Position numbers and translations under genes: made by a program
Notes under the pieces: model-generated
Database searches by the model: none
What the model was told of the DNA's origin: nothing
Seen by the model: only the letters and a program-made list of their open reading frames with translations
Shown here: positions 1-8,800 of the stretch, in pieces
Layout: each line of letters begins with the position of its first letter
Numbering within the stretch: position 1 is the stretch's first letter
NCBI RefSeq assembly: GCF_009856865.1
Contig: NZ_WVUD01000010.1
Location: forward strand, 1 to 64,000
From: Solidesulfovibrio aerotolerans
Lineage (GTDB): Bacteria; Desulfobacterota; Desulfovibrionia; Desulfovibrionales; Desulfovibrionaceae
Reading direction: 5' to 3'
DNA length: 64,000 nucleotides

Positions 1-126
1 TCAGCATCTCCTCTCGCTGCCCCTCCCGTCTCCGATGATCGAAGACATCTAAGGGGGCTGCCGAGGGGGTCAACTTTGGACGCTGATTTCATCCAAAGAG
101 GGGTCAATATTCCATGCTGATCAACA
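1..126 (-). mobile_element. End of an IS21-family-like insertion element
   Basis: Two related units lie head to tail: GGGTCAA...ACGCTGAT at 67-87 and GGGTCAA...ATGCTGAT at 101-121. Repeated units of this kind are typical of IS21-family ends. Read leftward, the outer tip would be TGTTGATCAGCATGGA from 126, and a purine-rich GAGAGGAG directly precedes an ATG at 7-5, which would be the first codon of an istA-type transposase running off the left edge. The family name and exact tip are inferences from the repeat pattern; no transposase sequence is inside the window. Confidence 0.5.
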
Positions 127-1021
127 CCCACCTGTCCCCCACTTTCGGATTATATGGGGTGAATCCTCGTGAAGATTGCCGAGGTCCGGGGCATCCACGG
201 CAAAGGGAAAGCTCTGCTCCTCCAGCCGGGCACTCTCCCTTCCATGGGGTTGTTTCCGACCGCAGGATCAACGCCCGCCCCGCCGAAGCCGTGCTTTCAA
301 AACGCACCTTGGCGGCCGCGGCCACAGCCCCAGACCGCCCATAGAATCGACACCGGCCCGGCCCTTGTCACTTTGTCCATGCCGACCACCCGGACGCGAT
401 ATGCAGGCTCTACGGGCCCCATGAAAAACTGCTCCAGCGTCTCAAAATCGCCTTCTATCCCTTCGATGTCCGCGACCAAACTATGGAGAATATGGCCGAG
501 GCCCTTGGCACTTCTTCCATCCAGGTCCATGCCGTCGCACCTTTTGAAGACATACCCCAGAGTGCCCGCACCTCGCCACGTGCTAAAAATGGGACGAGAA
601 GCCCTCTTTGGCACAGGCAGGCCGCCCATGGTCATAATTGGAACCTGGGGCCGCCTACGGCGCTTCCTGGGCAGCGTACGCTGCGCAGCATGCTGGGGCT
701 GGTCATTGCTTCCGTTGCGCTCAGGCCCAGTCCCCCTGCCGCAAACAACCGTTGCGGCAATACCGGCCCCAGGCCCCTGGATTATTTGGAACGGGCCTGG
801 AACTGCACGGGCAATGCTCACGGAGCGGCCGCCTCTGTCCCGGCCCGGGACAGAGGCGGCCGTTCTTGCAATTGTACAGAGATGGGGACTGCTGCCGTAG
901 AGATTCGACGAAGGCGGGTTGCATCTGGAAACACGCCCCACGGGAGGACGTTGCAGCGACGATGCATACTGGGCGCACCTGGAGACCGAGGCACCTTGCC
1001 AGTCGCAGGCACCTCGGACTG
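127..1021. other. Gene-poor stretch with a possible decayed coding remnant
   Basis: No open frame here looks like an intact gene. Around 360-600 both strands stay open and read like protein: plus strand ...HPDAICRLYGPHEKLLQRL..., minus strand ...DIEGIEGDFETLEQFF.... I could not decide which, if either, was once translated, and I recognise neither. Position next to an insertion-element end and an AT-rich gene suggests an old gene broken by insertion. A 37-base palindrome lies at 826-862. Confidence 0.35.
826..862. repeat. Perfect 37-base inverted repeat
   Basis: Two 18-base arms, CGGCCGCCTCTGTCCCGG and its exact complement, flank a single central C. The structure can form a very stable hairpin or cruciform. 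No T-run follows on either side, so a simple intrinsic terminator is not supported. No gene is clearly attached to it. Confidence 0.8.
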
Positions 1022-1624
1022 CTACACTGTTTCTTTCATGACACCCTCTGGAAGAGAAACAGGAGCCACTCCGGTTGTCTTGTAAATGACAAGCAAGCCT
1101 CGCTCACATCTTTCGGAAGCAAGGGTGCTTTTATTAAAAAGCATATGTGGTATTTTGTACTTTACGCATACCTTATAGATATCAAACAAATTTTTGAAGT
1201 CCTTATTTGTTACGTCATGACATACAAAAATTCCATCAACAGAAAGCAGCTCATTGTAGACTCTATCAAACCACTTGTTGCTATTATAATGGTCTGCATC
1301 AGACAAAACAAAATCATATTTTGTCACGCAATTTAGTACGAAATCCTGCTCTGATAATTTATAAAATTTGATATATCTTGATAAATTTTCAGGATTCACC
1401 AGCTGGGTGCCTTCAGTGTCAAACCAGTTATCCACAACAGCATAGTTCACAGGGATGGAATTATATTCAATTGCAGAAACGATTGCCCTGGTGCAAAGAC
1501 CAGAACCATAGCCAAGCTCCAGAATGCTCCTGCTTTTTTGTGATTTAATCAAAGAGGCTATAAGTTCAACGTGATTAATATCCATTGATACCATTTTGTC
1601 GTATTGCGAAAGAGAGATAGCCAT
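1022..1624 (-). CDS. Class I SAM-dependent methyltransferase, AT-rich and probably transferred
   Basis: A 200-residue protein with a Rossmann methyltransferase motif I, ILELGYGSGLCTRAIV, near residues 34-49, and a later acidic strand FVLSDADHYNSNKWFD followed by a FVCHD strand, the layout of the Methyltransf_24 group. These enzymes move a methyl group from S-adenosylmethionine to small molecules or sugars; the substrate here cannot be told. The start at 1624 has AGGA a few bases upstream. The last ~18 residues after the final strand GLLVIYK may be read-through into a junction. Base composition falls sharply from about 1085 to 1620 relative to all neighbours, and codon use is AT-rich, so recent transfer is likely. 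It stands alone. Confidence 0.7.
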   Translation of the reverse strand: MAISLSQYDKMVSMDINHVELIASLIKSQKSRSILELGYGSGLCTRAIVSAIEYNSIPVNYAVVDNWFDTEGTQLVNPENLSRYIKFYKLSEQDFVLNCVTKYDFVLSDADHYNSNKWFDRVYNELLSVDGIFVCHDVTNKDFKNLFDIYKVCVKYKIPHMLFNKSTLASERCERGLLVIYKTTGVAPVSLPEGVMKETV

Positions 1625-1875
1625 CCTGGTCCTCGCTGCGACAGGTCGCTCTGTGTAGGTGGATGTCTCGTCGAAAAACCAACGCGCGCCCGAGGCAGGA
1701 CGCGTGCTCTCGTCCTATCTGCTTCTGAGGCAGGACGTCTGTTCCAGTCGCTTTCTGCTTCTTATGGAGGGCACGAGATACCAAATGGCCCATTGTTGTA
1801 ACATGACAACCGAGCTTGGTCTTTAGGACGAGCGCAATAAAGCGATGGTGCAGGCGCACACGGCTGGCGTGGCCG

Positions 1876-3834
1876 TTAATAGGCCAGTTTGCCCAGGGAT
1901 TTTAAAATAAGCGTGGCCCCCATGGCGAACATGCCCATAAGGCCCATGCCGCAGGAAAATCCGGCCAAGAGCACCGGCGCATACTGCCGCCAACGCTTCC
2001 CGTAATGCTTGAGAAAATAATACCGCCCCAACAGCGCCCCCACCACTTCGAGAATCAGCCCGTGGGGAACGCTCTGCCCCAGCCCCCGCACGATGCCGTA
2101 GACCAGGAGCACCGGCAGACCAAAAATCATGAGCAGCACATAGACGATCAGCCCAAGGCCCAGGCCGGCGCTGACAAACCAGCCGTTTAAGGCCTGGAAG
2201 AAAAGCGAATTGCCTTCCAGGGTGGAGGTCTGCATGAGCAGGGTGTTTAAGGCCTGGAGGTGCCATAATTCCTGGGCATAGGGATAACTGGCCGACGGAA
2301 TGGGCGCGAGTTGCCAGATGAACTGGGAAAAGAGCAGGCTGGCCACCATGACCACCGGGAAAACCACGATCTCGGCCTTTATGATGCCGCGCAGGCTGGT
2401 GCCGGTCAGCTCGATTTCCCGGAAATCCACCGTCGCCTTGCCGTAATTGTGGATGGGGATGGGGGCGTACCAGATTTCGATGCCCTGATAGCCGAAAAAC
2501 CGCGCTCCGGCGATGAAACTGGCCTCGCGCACCAGGGGCAGGCTCACGAATTGGCCGGCGATGCCTTCCATGCGGGCCGTGATGTAGGAGATCAGCGGCG
2601 TGTAAATAAAGCCGTAGAGCACGAAAAAGAGCCAGGGGAACTGGGGCACCAGCCACAGGCACAGGCCGATGTAGGCCAGGGTGGAAAAAACGTAGATGGC
2701 AATGGACACCCAGAAATTGATGTCGCCACGCGCCTTGTTGGTATCAAACAGCGCCTTGTAGGCCGCGCCGCCGACACCGCCCTTTTGCAGGGACCGGGCC
2801 ACCTGCCAGATGCCGATGACGCCGATGGCCAGGCCAAGGCCAATGCCAAAGGACATGTAGAAATCGAAGTTGTTGGCAAAGACCGTATCCACCGTGCTCA
2901 TGCCCTGGCGCCAGCGGTGCAGGATGCCGTGGGAATACAAAATGGGGTTGGCGACAATGGTAATGATCAGCCCGACCAAACCGCCGATAACGGCCCAAAA
3001 CGGCAGCACCATGCCGGTAAAAACCAGCCCCAGATCAAACTGGATGCCCGTGGCCACGGCCGGCAGCCAGGCCTCGGTGTTGCGGGTGAAATCAGCCCAG
3101 GGAATGGGGATCAGGCGCACGGGTTCGGTGAAAATAAGCCCGGAAACCACGGGGAAAAGGACGTAAATGCCGCCAAAGGCCAGCCCGATCATGCCGCCTA
3201 TGGAAAAGACCCGCCATTTCCAGCCGGTTTTGCGGTCCTCGGTGGATTCGGCCAGGGCCATGGTGCCCAAAGCACCCACCGGGGCCATGGGGAAAGGCAG
3301 TTTTTCCACATCGGAGGTGACGCGGTAGAGGGCATAGCCCAGGCCGAAGTGGTCGATGCGCTGGACAATCTGGGAGCCGACCAGCAGCAGGATGGGGACC
3401 AGCCAGTCACGATGCAAAAAGGTGCGGGCGAGCAGCGAATCGGATTCCGGCCCCGGGGCCACCCAATGCGGGATAAGGTCAGTGAGCCCCAGCATCTTGG
3501 CCGCATCGGACTGCACCAGATATTGGTTCCATAAAAGGCCATGAAAGGGCGAGGCCATGGCCGCACCGGCCATGTAATAGAGCAGAAAGATTTCCTGCTG
3601 CTTCAGTTCCGTATAGGCCCGCTTGGCGATCTCGGCAAACAGGATAATGGTGACCCACCGCGCGGCCGGACCAATGCCCGTGCCGATGACCAGTTGCAGA
3701 TACATGCTGCCCGGCATCATGAGAAAGCCAATAAAGACCGCACCGACAATGGTCTTCCAATCGAAGCCCTCTTCGAAATGGGTCGGCGTGGGGAGCAGAT
3801 CCCGGTATTCGGCTAATTCTTTGTCGTCGTACAT
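1876..3834 (-). CDS. Large polytopic membrane protein, OPT-like, last gene of the ABC/M28-like operon
   Basis: A 652-residue protein with a short charged N-terminus (MYDDKELAEYRDLLP...) followed by roughly fifteen hydrophobic segments across its whole length. It resembles proteins annotated as peptide transporter or OPT-like in Planctomycetes and Desulfobacterota that sit beside DUF6785 proteins; that resemblance is from memory. No ATPase or protease motif is visible. It starts 11 bases after the stop of the equally large polytopic protein upstream (3845-5824), so the two are probably made together and may form a heteromeric inner-membrane unit. Substrate unknown. It ends the five-gene leftward operon beginning at 12318. 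Confidence 0.6.
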   Translation of the reverse strand: MYDDKELAEYRDLLPTPTHFEEGFDWKTIVGAVFIGFLMMPGSMYLQLVIGTGIGPAARWVTIILFAEIAKRAYTELKQQEIFLLYYMAGAAMASPFHGLLWNQYLVQSDAAKMLGLTDLIPHWVAPGPESDSLLARTFLHRDWLVPILLLVGSQIVQRIDHFGLGYALYRVTSDVEKLPFPMAPVGALGTMALAESTEDRKTGWKWRVFSIGGMIGLAFGGIYVLFPVVSGLIFTEPVRLIPIPWADFTRNTEAWLPAVATGIQFDLGLVFTGMVLPFWAVIGGLVGLIITIVANPILYSHGILHRWRQGMSTVDTVFANNFDFYMSFGIGLGLAIGVIGIWQVARSLQKGGVGGAAYKALFDTNKARGDINFWVSIAIYVFSTLAYIGLCLWLVPQFPWLFFVLYGFIYTPLISYITARMEGIAGQFVSLPLVREASFIAGARFFGYQGIEIWYAPIPIHNYGKATVDFREIELTGTSLRGIIKAEIVVFPVVMVASLLFSQFIWQLAPIPSASYPYAQELWHLQALNTLLMQTSTLEGNSLFFQALNGWFVSAGLGLGLIVYVLLMIFGLPVLLVYGIVRGLGQSVPHGLILEVVGALLGRYYFLKHYGKRWRQYAPVLLAGFSCGMGLMGMFAMGATLILKSLGKLAY

Positions 3835-3844
3835 CGGGAATTTC

Positions 3845-5824
3845 CTAATTCGGCAGCACGAGATAGCTCTGCCCTGTCCACAGTCCGATCAGCGCATACG
3901 CGCCGCCCATGAGAAAATCGCCCAGTATGAGGCCGATAAATAACAAGCGCACCCGCTTCATGAGCACGATGCCGCCGTAGCGCAGGGTCAGATGGTTGCA
4001 CAGCCAGCCAAGGAAAAACGAAAACCACAGAATGCGCATGGACGAGCTGTACATGGTCAAAAAACCAAGCGGATGGATGGGCCACCAGTAGAAATGCTGG
4101 TAGGCGATGACCAGGGCCAGCATCACCGCCGCGCCGGCCACGGTGAAACCGATGACCGCGCGGTTGGCCCCGGCCGGGGCTTCAAGCAGACGCTGGACGT
4201 TTTCATAGACCGTGCCCACGGTCTGCATCTCCCAATCCACTTGCAGATCCCGCAGGCCGTACTTGTGGCACACGGCCAGCATGGCCAGAAACGACACGGC
4301 CACGGCAGCGGCGATGGCCAGCACAATGGCGGCAAGATAGAGCTTTTTGGGGCCTTTTTTCTCGCCCACCTTGGCGGCGTGAAACAGCGATGGCAGCAGC
4401 GACTCGCGCAGATCGACAAAGAGCATTTTCTGCATAACGGCGGCCATGAGAATGCCCAGGCGGCTGAAAATGCCGGTGCCGAAAAAGGCCAGCAGTCCAT
4501 CGGTCGGGGCGGCGGTCAGGGTGAAATAGGCGATGCCGCCCTGGCAGATGATGCGGCTGGCCACCAGCATGACCATGAAAAACGCGCCCAAAAGGAGCAC
4601 AGCCTGTCCCAGCGGCAGGCCAAAAGACACGCTCCAGGCGGTCAACGCCCCGCCGCCGAGAATAAGCCCCCAGAGCGAGGCCGGCGCACCCACCCATTCA
4701 GCCTCGTCCGGGCCGCGAAAGCGAAACCGCAGGGCGTCTTTGGCTGTTGTGTACAAATGGTGGCGGGCCAGCCACAGCAGAAAGATGAAAAAGACGCCGT
4801 AGGCTCCGATCATCTGCGTCTCTTCGGGGGAGGTGAGCGTCGGGCCGAAGGTGACGCCCAGGGCCGAGGCCGGGATATGTTGGCCGATGATGTCGAAGAT
4901 GCCGTAGACGAGGCCGCCCAGGAGAAAAAAGAGCCAGAAACTCAGCGAAATCTGGCGCGCCGTCAGATAGGCAAAGCCAATAAAGGCCGGGTAGAAATAG
5001 ATCTTAAGCTTGGTGAAGCCCGAAAAAAGGCCGGTTTTGGGGAAATACGGCCCGGCCAGAATGAGGGTGGGAATCTGCGGCACGGACGGATCGTAAAAGG
5101 CGATGCCGTTGATCGTATGCAGGGCCACGCTGAAAAAAAGGCCGGACAACAGAAAGCGGTCGCTGAAAAAGCCGCCCAACCCGCCGGTATCCACAGCCCC
5201 GGTCAGCATTTCCGGCAGCCGCAGCAGCGGAAAATTCATGCGCTCGTTGGACACCCACTGCCGGGAAAAAAGATTGGTCAGGCACAGAAGGACGAAATAG
5301 CACAGGCCGATAAAAACGGCCCAGGTGGCCAGGGGTCCGACCCAGGCCCCCCAGGGGATGGCGGCCAGCACCTGCCCCCAGGGCATGGTATAGCCGCCGG
5401 ACAGGCCATTATACAGCGTCTCCACCGCTTCCGGGTCGGTGGGATACCAGCCCGACGGCAAAAGCGGCCCGAGCACCACGTTCCACTGGTTGCCTTCGGT
5501 GGCAAAATGCAGCGGGGCAGTCAGGCTGATAAAAAAGGTGCGGGCCAGACCCGTATGGGCCACGCCGGAAACCACCACCATAAGCATCCAGCACACGAGC
5601 AAATCCGTGCCGGTCAGGAGCATGCGGCCGCGAAACAGCCGCCCCAGACCGGCGGTTGCCACCGTGAGCCAGGCCAGCACAAAAAACGGGGCCAGGGGAA
5701 AATGCCCGCCACCAAGGGGCGTTGCGCCCAGGTAGAGGTTATTTAAGGGCGTGACCGCACACACGCAAAGCCCCAGCACCAGCCCCAGGGCCACGGCCCG
5801 GAATCGAATGGACCCGGACGTCAT
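3845..5824 (-). CDS. DUF6785/DUF6784-type polytopic membrane protein
   Basis: A 659-residue protein with about fifteen to sixteen membrane segments. The N-terminal segment (LGLVLGLCVCAVTPLNNLYL) and the C-terminal block with WWPIHPLGFLTMYSSSMR and LCNHLTLRYGG match what I remember of the DUF6785 family with its DUF6784 tail. Function is unknown; an oligopeptide-transporter-like fold has been suggested for the group. The ATG overlaps the stop of the upstream 1662-residue gene as ATGA, which strongly implies translational coupling and a shared job. The similarly sized gene downstream (1876-3834) looks like its partner. Confidence 0.6.
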   Translation of the reverse strand: MTSGSIRFRAVALGLVLGLCVCAVTPLNNLYLGATPLGGGHFPLAPFFVLAWLTVATAGLGRLFRGRMLLTGTDLLVCWMLMVVVSGVAHTGLARTFFISLTAPLHFATEGNQWNVVLGPLLPSGWYPTDPEAVETLYNGLSGGYTMPWGQVLAAIPWGAWVGPLATWAVFIGLCYFVLLCLTNLFSRQWVSNERMNFPLLRLPEMLTGAVDTGGLGGFFSDRFLLSGLFFSVALHTINGIAFYDPSVPQIPTLILAGPYFPKTGLFSGFTKLKIYFYPAFIGFAYLTARQISLSFWLFFLLGGLVYGIFDIIGQHIPASALGVTFGPTLTSPEETQMIGAYGVFFIFLLWLARHHLYTTAKDALRFRFRGPDEAEWVGAPASLWGLILGGGALTAWSVSFGLPLGQAVLLLGAFFMVMLVASRIICQGGIAYFTLTAAPTDGLLAFFGTGIFSRLGILMAAVMQKMLFVDLRESLLPSLFHAAKVGEKKGPKKLYLAAIVLAIAAAVAVSFLAMLAVCHKYGLRDLQVDWEMQTVGTVYENVQRLLEAPAGANRAVIGFTVAGAAVMLALVIAYQHFYWWPIHPLGFLTMYSSSMRILWFSFFLGWLCNHLTLRYGGIVLMKRVRLLFIGLILGDFLMGGAYALIGLWTGQSYLVLPN

Positions 5825-8800
5825 GCCGTCCCCTCCCCTGCCGGCGCGTCGCTGCCAAGCCGGGCAGTATAGCCGCCGATGACCTTGTCCTCATACGAGG
5901 TCCGGGTGGATTCCTCCAGAGAACGCCAAACCAGCAACTGTTTGCGCAGATCGTTTAAAAAGCCCTTGTTCAGGCGCTTCCACATGCCGGCTTCACCGGC
6001 CACGCGGGTCAGGGCCACATCAATTTCCATATAGCCCGGAGTTTCCCAGGCCGGGGTAAAGACGATGGAAACGCTCTGCTTGATGCCAAAATCAAAGGGG
6101 GCCAGCCAGACCGTGCCGGTGAGGCGCATGCAGGCCCGCAGATCGCAGAATTCCGGATGCCGCTCTTTGGGATGCGGCGAGGCACCGGGCATGTCCCAGG
6201 GACACTCAAAGACGTAATCAACGTCAGCCGTGGCGAACAGGCCATGGGAAACATCCTGGTGGGCCTGATAATAATCGAAGAGAAAGCCGCCGGCGCATTC
6301 CTGTTCGCGCACCTTGACCAGAAACGGCAGCCGGGTGGTGATAACGCCATCCACGGCCTCAGGCAGGGTCCAGGACCGGTTGACGTCGGGAATGGCGATC
6401 TGGCTGGCCACCTTGGACGGATAAATCACCGAGAGCAGCACCACGGCGATGACCAGCAGCATGGCGGCCACGCCGGCCGTGGAGGAATAATTGGCGGTCA
6501 TGCCGGCCCACAGCGACGTGCCCGAGAGCAGACCGGCCGTGACCTGGGCCAGCAGATAGCCCAGCACCACGCTGATGACGGCAAAGGCCAGGGCCTCGGC
6601 AATGAACAGGAACGAAACATGGGACGGGGCCAGACCGACGGCGGTGTAGACACCGATCTCGCGTTTGCGCTCATAGACGGCACCGATCATGGTATTAAGC
6701 ACTATCAGCACGGAGATGACCAAGGGAATGAGGATGTTGGTTACACCGGCATAGCCCAGGGAATCCCCGGCGTGGTAGAGAAAAACGCCGTCTGCCTGAC
6801 CGGAAAAAACCGCCAGGCCAAAGCGGTCGGCCAATCGGCCGGCCAGGGCCGATCCGGCTTCGGCGGTTGCCGACGCCTCGGCCGCACTGCCGGCAGGCGG
6901 GGCCACCACCACGGATTTGAGCTGGCCGCCAAGGCCCATCAACGTCTCGTAGGGCACGATGACGACCAGATCGTCGTCAATATGCTGGTAGCGGCTTTGC
7001 AGGGTCTTGACGTCCTCACCGGATTCGGCCGCTTCCTTTTCGGCTTCGCTGGATTCCTTTGATACCTCAGAGGGAAAGACCACGGGAGTGAGCGCTTCGC
7101 CGTCCAGGTCCGGGCGCTCTTCCAGGGCGTTTTTGCGGAAAAGGCCGACCACGGTAAAGGTGCGGCCAAAAAGCGTCACCGTGCCGCCCGGGGCGACCCC
7201 CAGGCGCTCAGCCATGGGCTGGGGCAAAATGACGGCATCGGTCTGGCCCGGGGCAAACCACTGCCCGGCCGAGAGCAGCCCGGCCATGCGGCCCAGGCGG
7301 GACTCGTCGGCCGACAGGCCGATAATCCCCTGAACCATTTCGCTGTGTTCACCGACCCGCAGATGGGTGATGGGGGCCACGGTTTTTTCGGGCAGTTCCA
7401 GCCAAGCTAAAGGTGCCACCACCTCGGTGGTGCCGCAGGCATCGGCCAAAACGGCCAAAGATTCGGGGGGCAGGGAATGCCAGCCGATATTTTTGAGCAG
7501 CACGCCCTGATAAGGAGCGGTGTCCGACACCTGGGCAGCACCCTCGTCCCGGGTGGATTTGATGCTGGTAAAGCTCATGATGGTAAAGGTCAGGATAATA
7601 AGCGTCAGGCAGGTCAGGGCCGTGCGGACCTTGCGGCGGCGCAGATTGCTGACGCCTATGACGAAGGCGGCGGCAAAGGCCCGCATGCCGCCGATCTCGG
7701 TGGCTTTGACATGGGAAGCCCGGCGTTGCAGCGCCGCCATCTCGCGCTCAAAACGCATAAAGATTATGGCCGCCACCATAACGGATAGCCCCAGGATGAA
7801 AAAGGCGATGATAACGACCAGCGGCGAGTAGGTCAGTTTAAAGGCCGGGTGGACGGCGTAGACCACGGCAATAACGGCGGTGAGCGTCGCTAAAAAGGCG
7901 GCGATGCGCTTGTGGATGTCGGCGTAGTTGAAAACCACCCGCTCCACGCAGTAGGCAAAGGGAATAAAGAGGGCGATATAAAAAAGGACGCCCAAGAGCA
8001 CGTCGCGCTGGGTCTTTTCCACGTCGTTATAGACCCGCACCGCCAAGGCCCAGCTTGAACGGGCGGCGCTGACCATGGCGTCGAAACGTTTGGCTTCCTT
8101 GGCGGCCAGGGCGTCGGCATACAGCGCCCGGCCCCGGTCGGTCAGGTCGCGCAGGCGCTCGCTGACGATGCCGTGGGCTTCCAGGGTGGCAATGCGCGGA
8201 CCGACCAAGGCCCACATGTCGCGCGCGCCCAGGAGTTCCGTGGCCGGCAGCACCGGGTTGGCGTCCACGGGGTAGCCAACGCCGGTGGGATGCGCGGCGT
8301 CGGCGTTTAAGAGCAGGAGCTTTCGGGACAGCACCGTGTCGGACAGGATGCACTTAAAGGGCGTCCCTGGTTCGAGAAAAATGGAGAGCAGCGTGGAGTC
8401 CAGGGTGTCCAAGCGACTGAACCAGGAGCGCATGGGCGGGGCTTCGCGCCGGGCGTCGAGCAGCTCGATGCGGGTGAAATAGCGAAACGAGCGCGGATCA
8501 AAGGCGGAAAAAAGCGTGGTCTGATCGCAACCGAACATGATCAGATCGGTTTCCATGGCGTTTCGGTTCATCTTGACCCGATACGCGTCCTTGCCGGTCT
8601 GCTTTTTATCGATGGCCCAGACGGCCGAGCCGGTATCGGGATCAAACCGGTAGCCTTCGATGACGGCCTTATCCAGCACAAATTTCTTGTTGGCCAAGCC
8701 ATTGACCCGAAACTGGCCCCGGGCGTCGGTTATGGCGTAAAACCGGGTCTTGCCCTGATAGACACACACCACCGTGCCGGGGGCCGGACGGTCGGGAAAG

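Noticed and set aside
638-1336. 232-residue plus-strand frame spanning the GC shift
   Set aside because: It runs from GC-rich into AT-rich DNA antisense to the methyltransferase; such a change within one protein is not credible.
1575-1859. 94-residue minus-strand frame upstream of the methyltransferase
   Set aside because: Overlaps the methyltransferase start out of frame, has no motif and no ribosome site.
2311-3534. 407-residue open frame on the plus strand opposite the OPT-like gene
   Set aside because: It is the antisense of a clear membrane protein, His/Gly/Asp-rich as expected from reversed GC-rich codons, with no ribosome site or family motif.
3992-5746. 584-residue open frame on the plus strand
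   Set aside because: Antisense of the DUF6785-type gene; low-complexity composition and no start signals.
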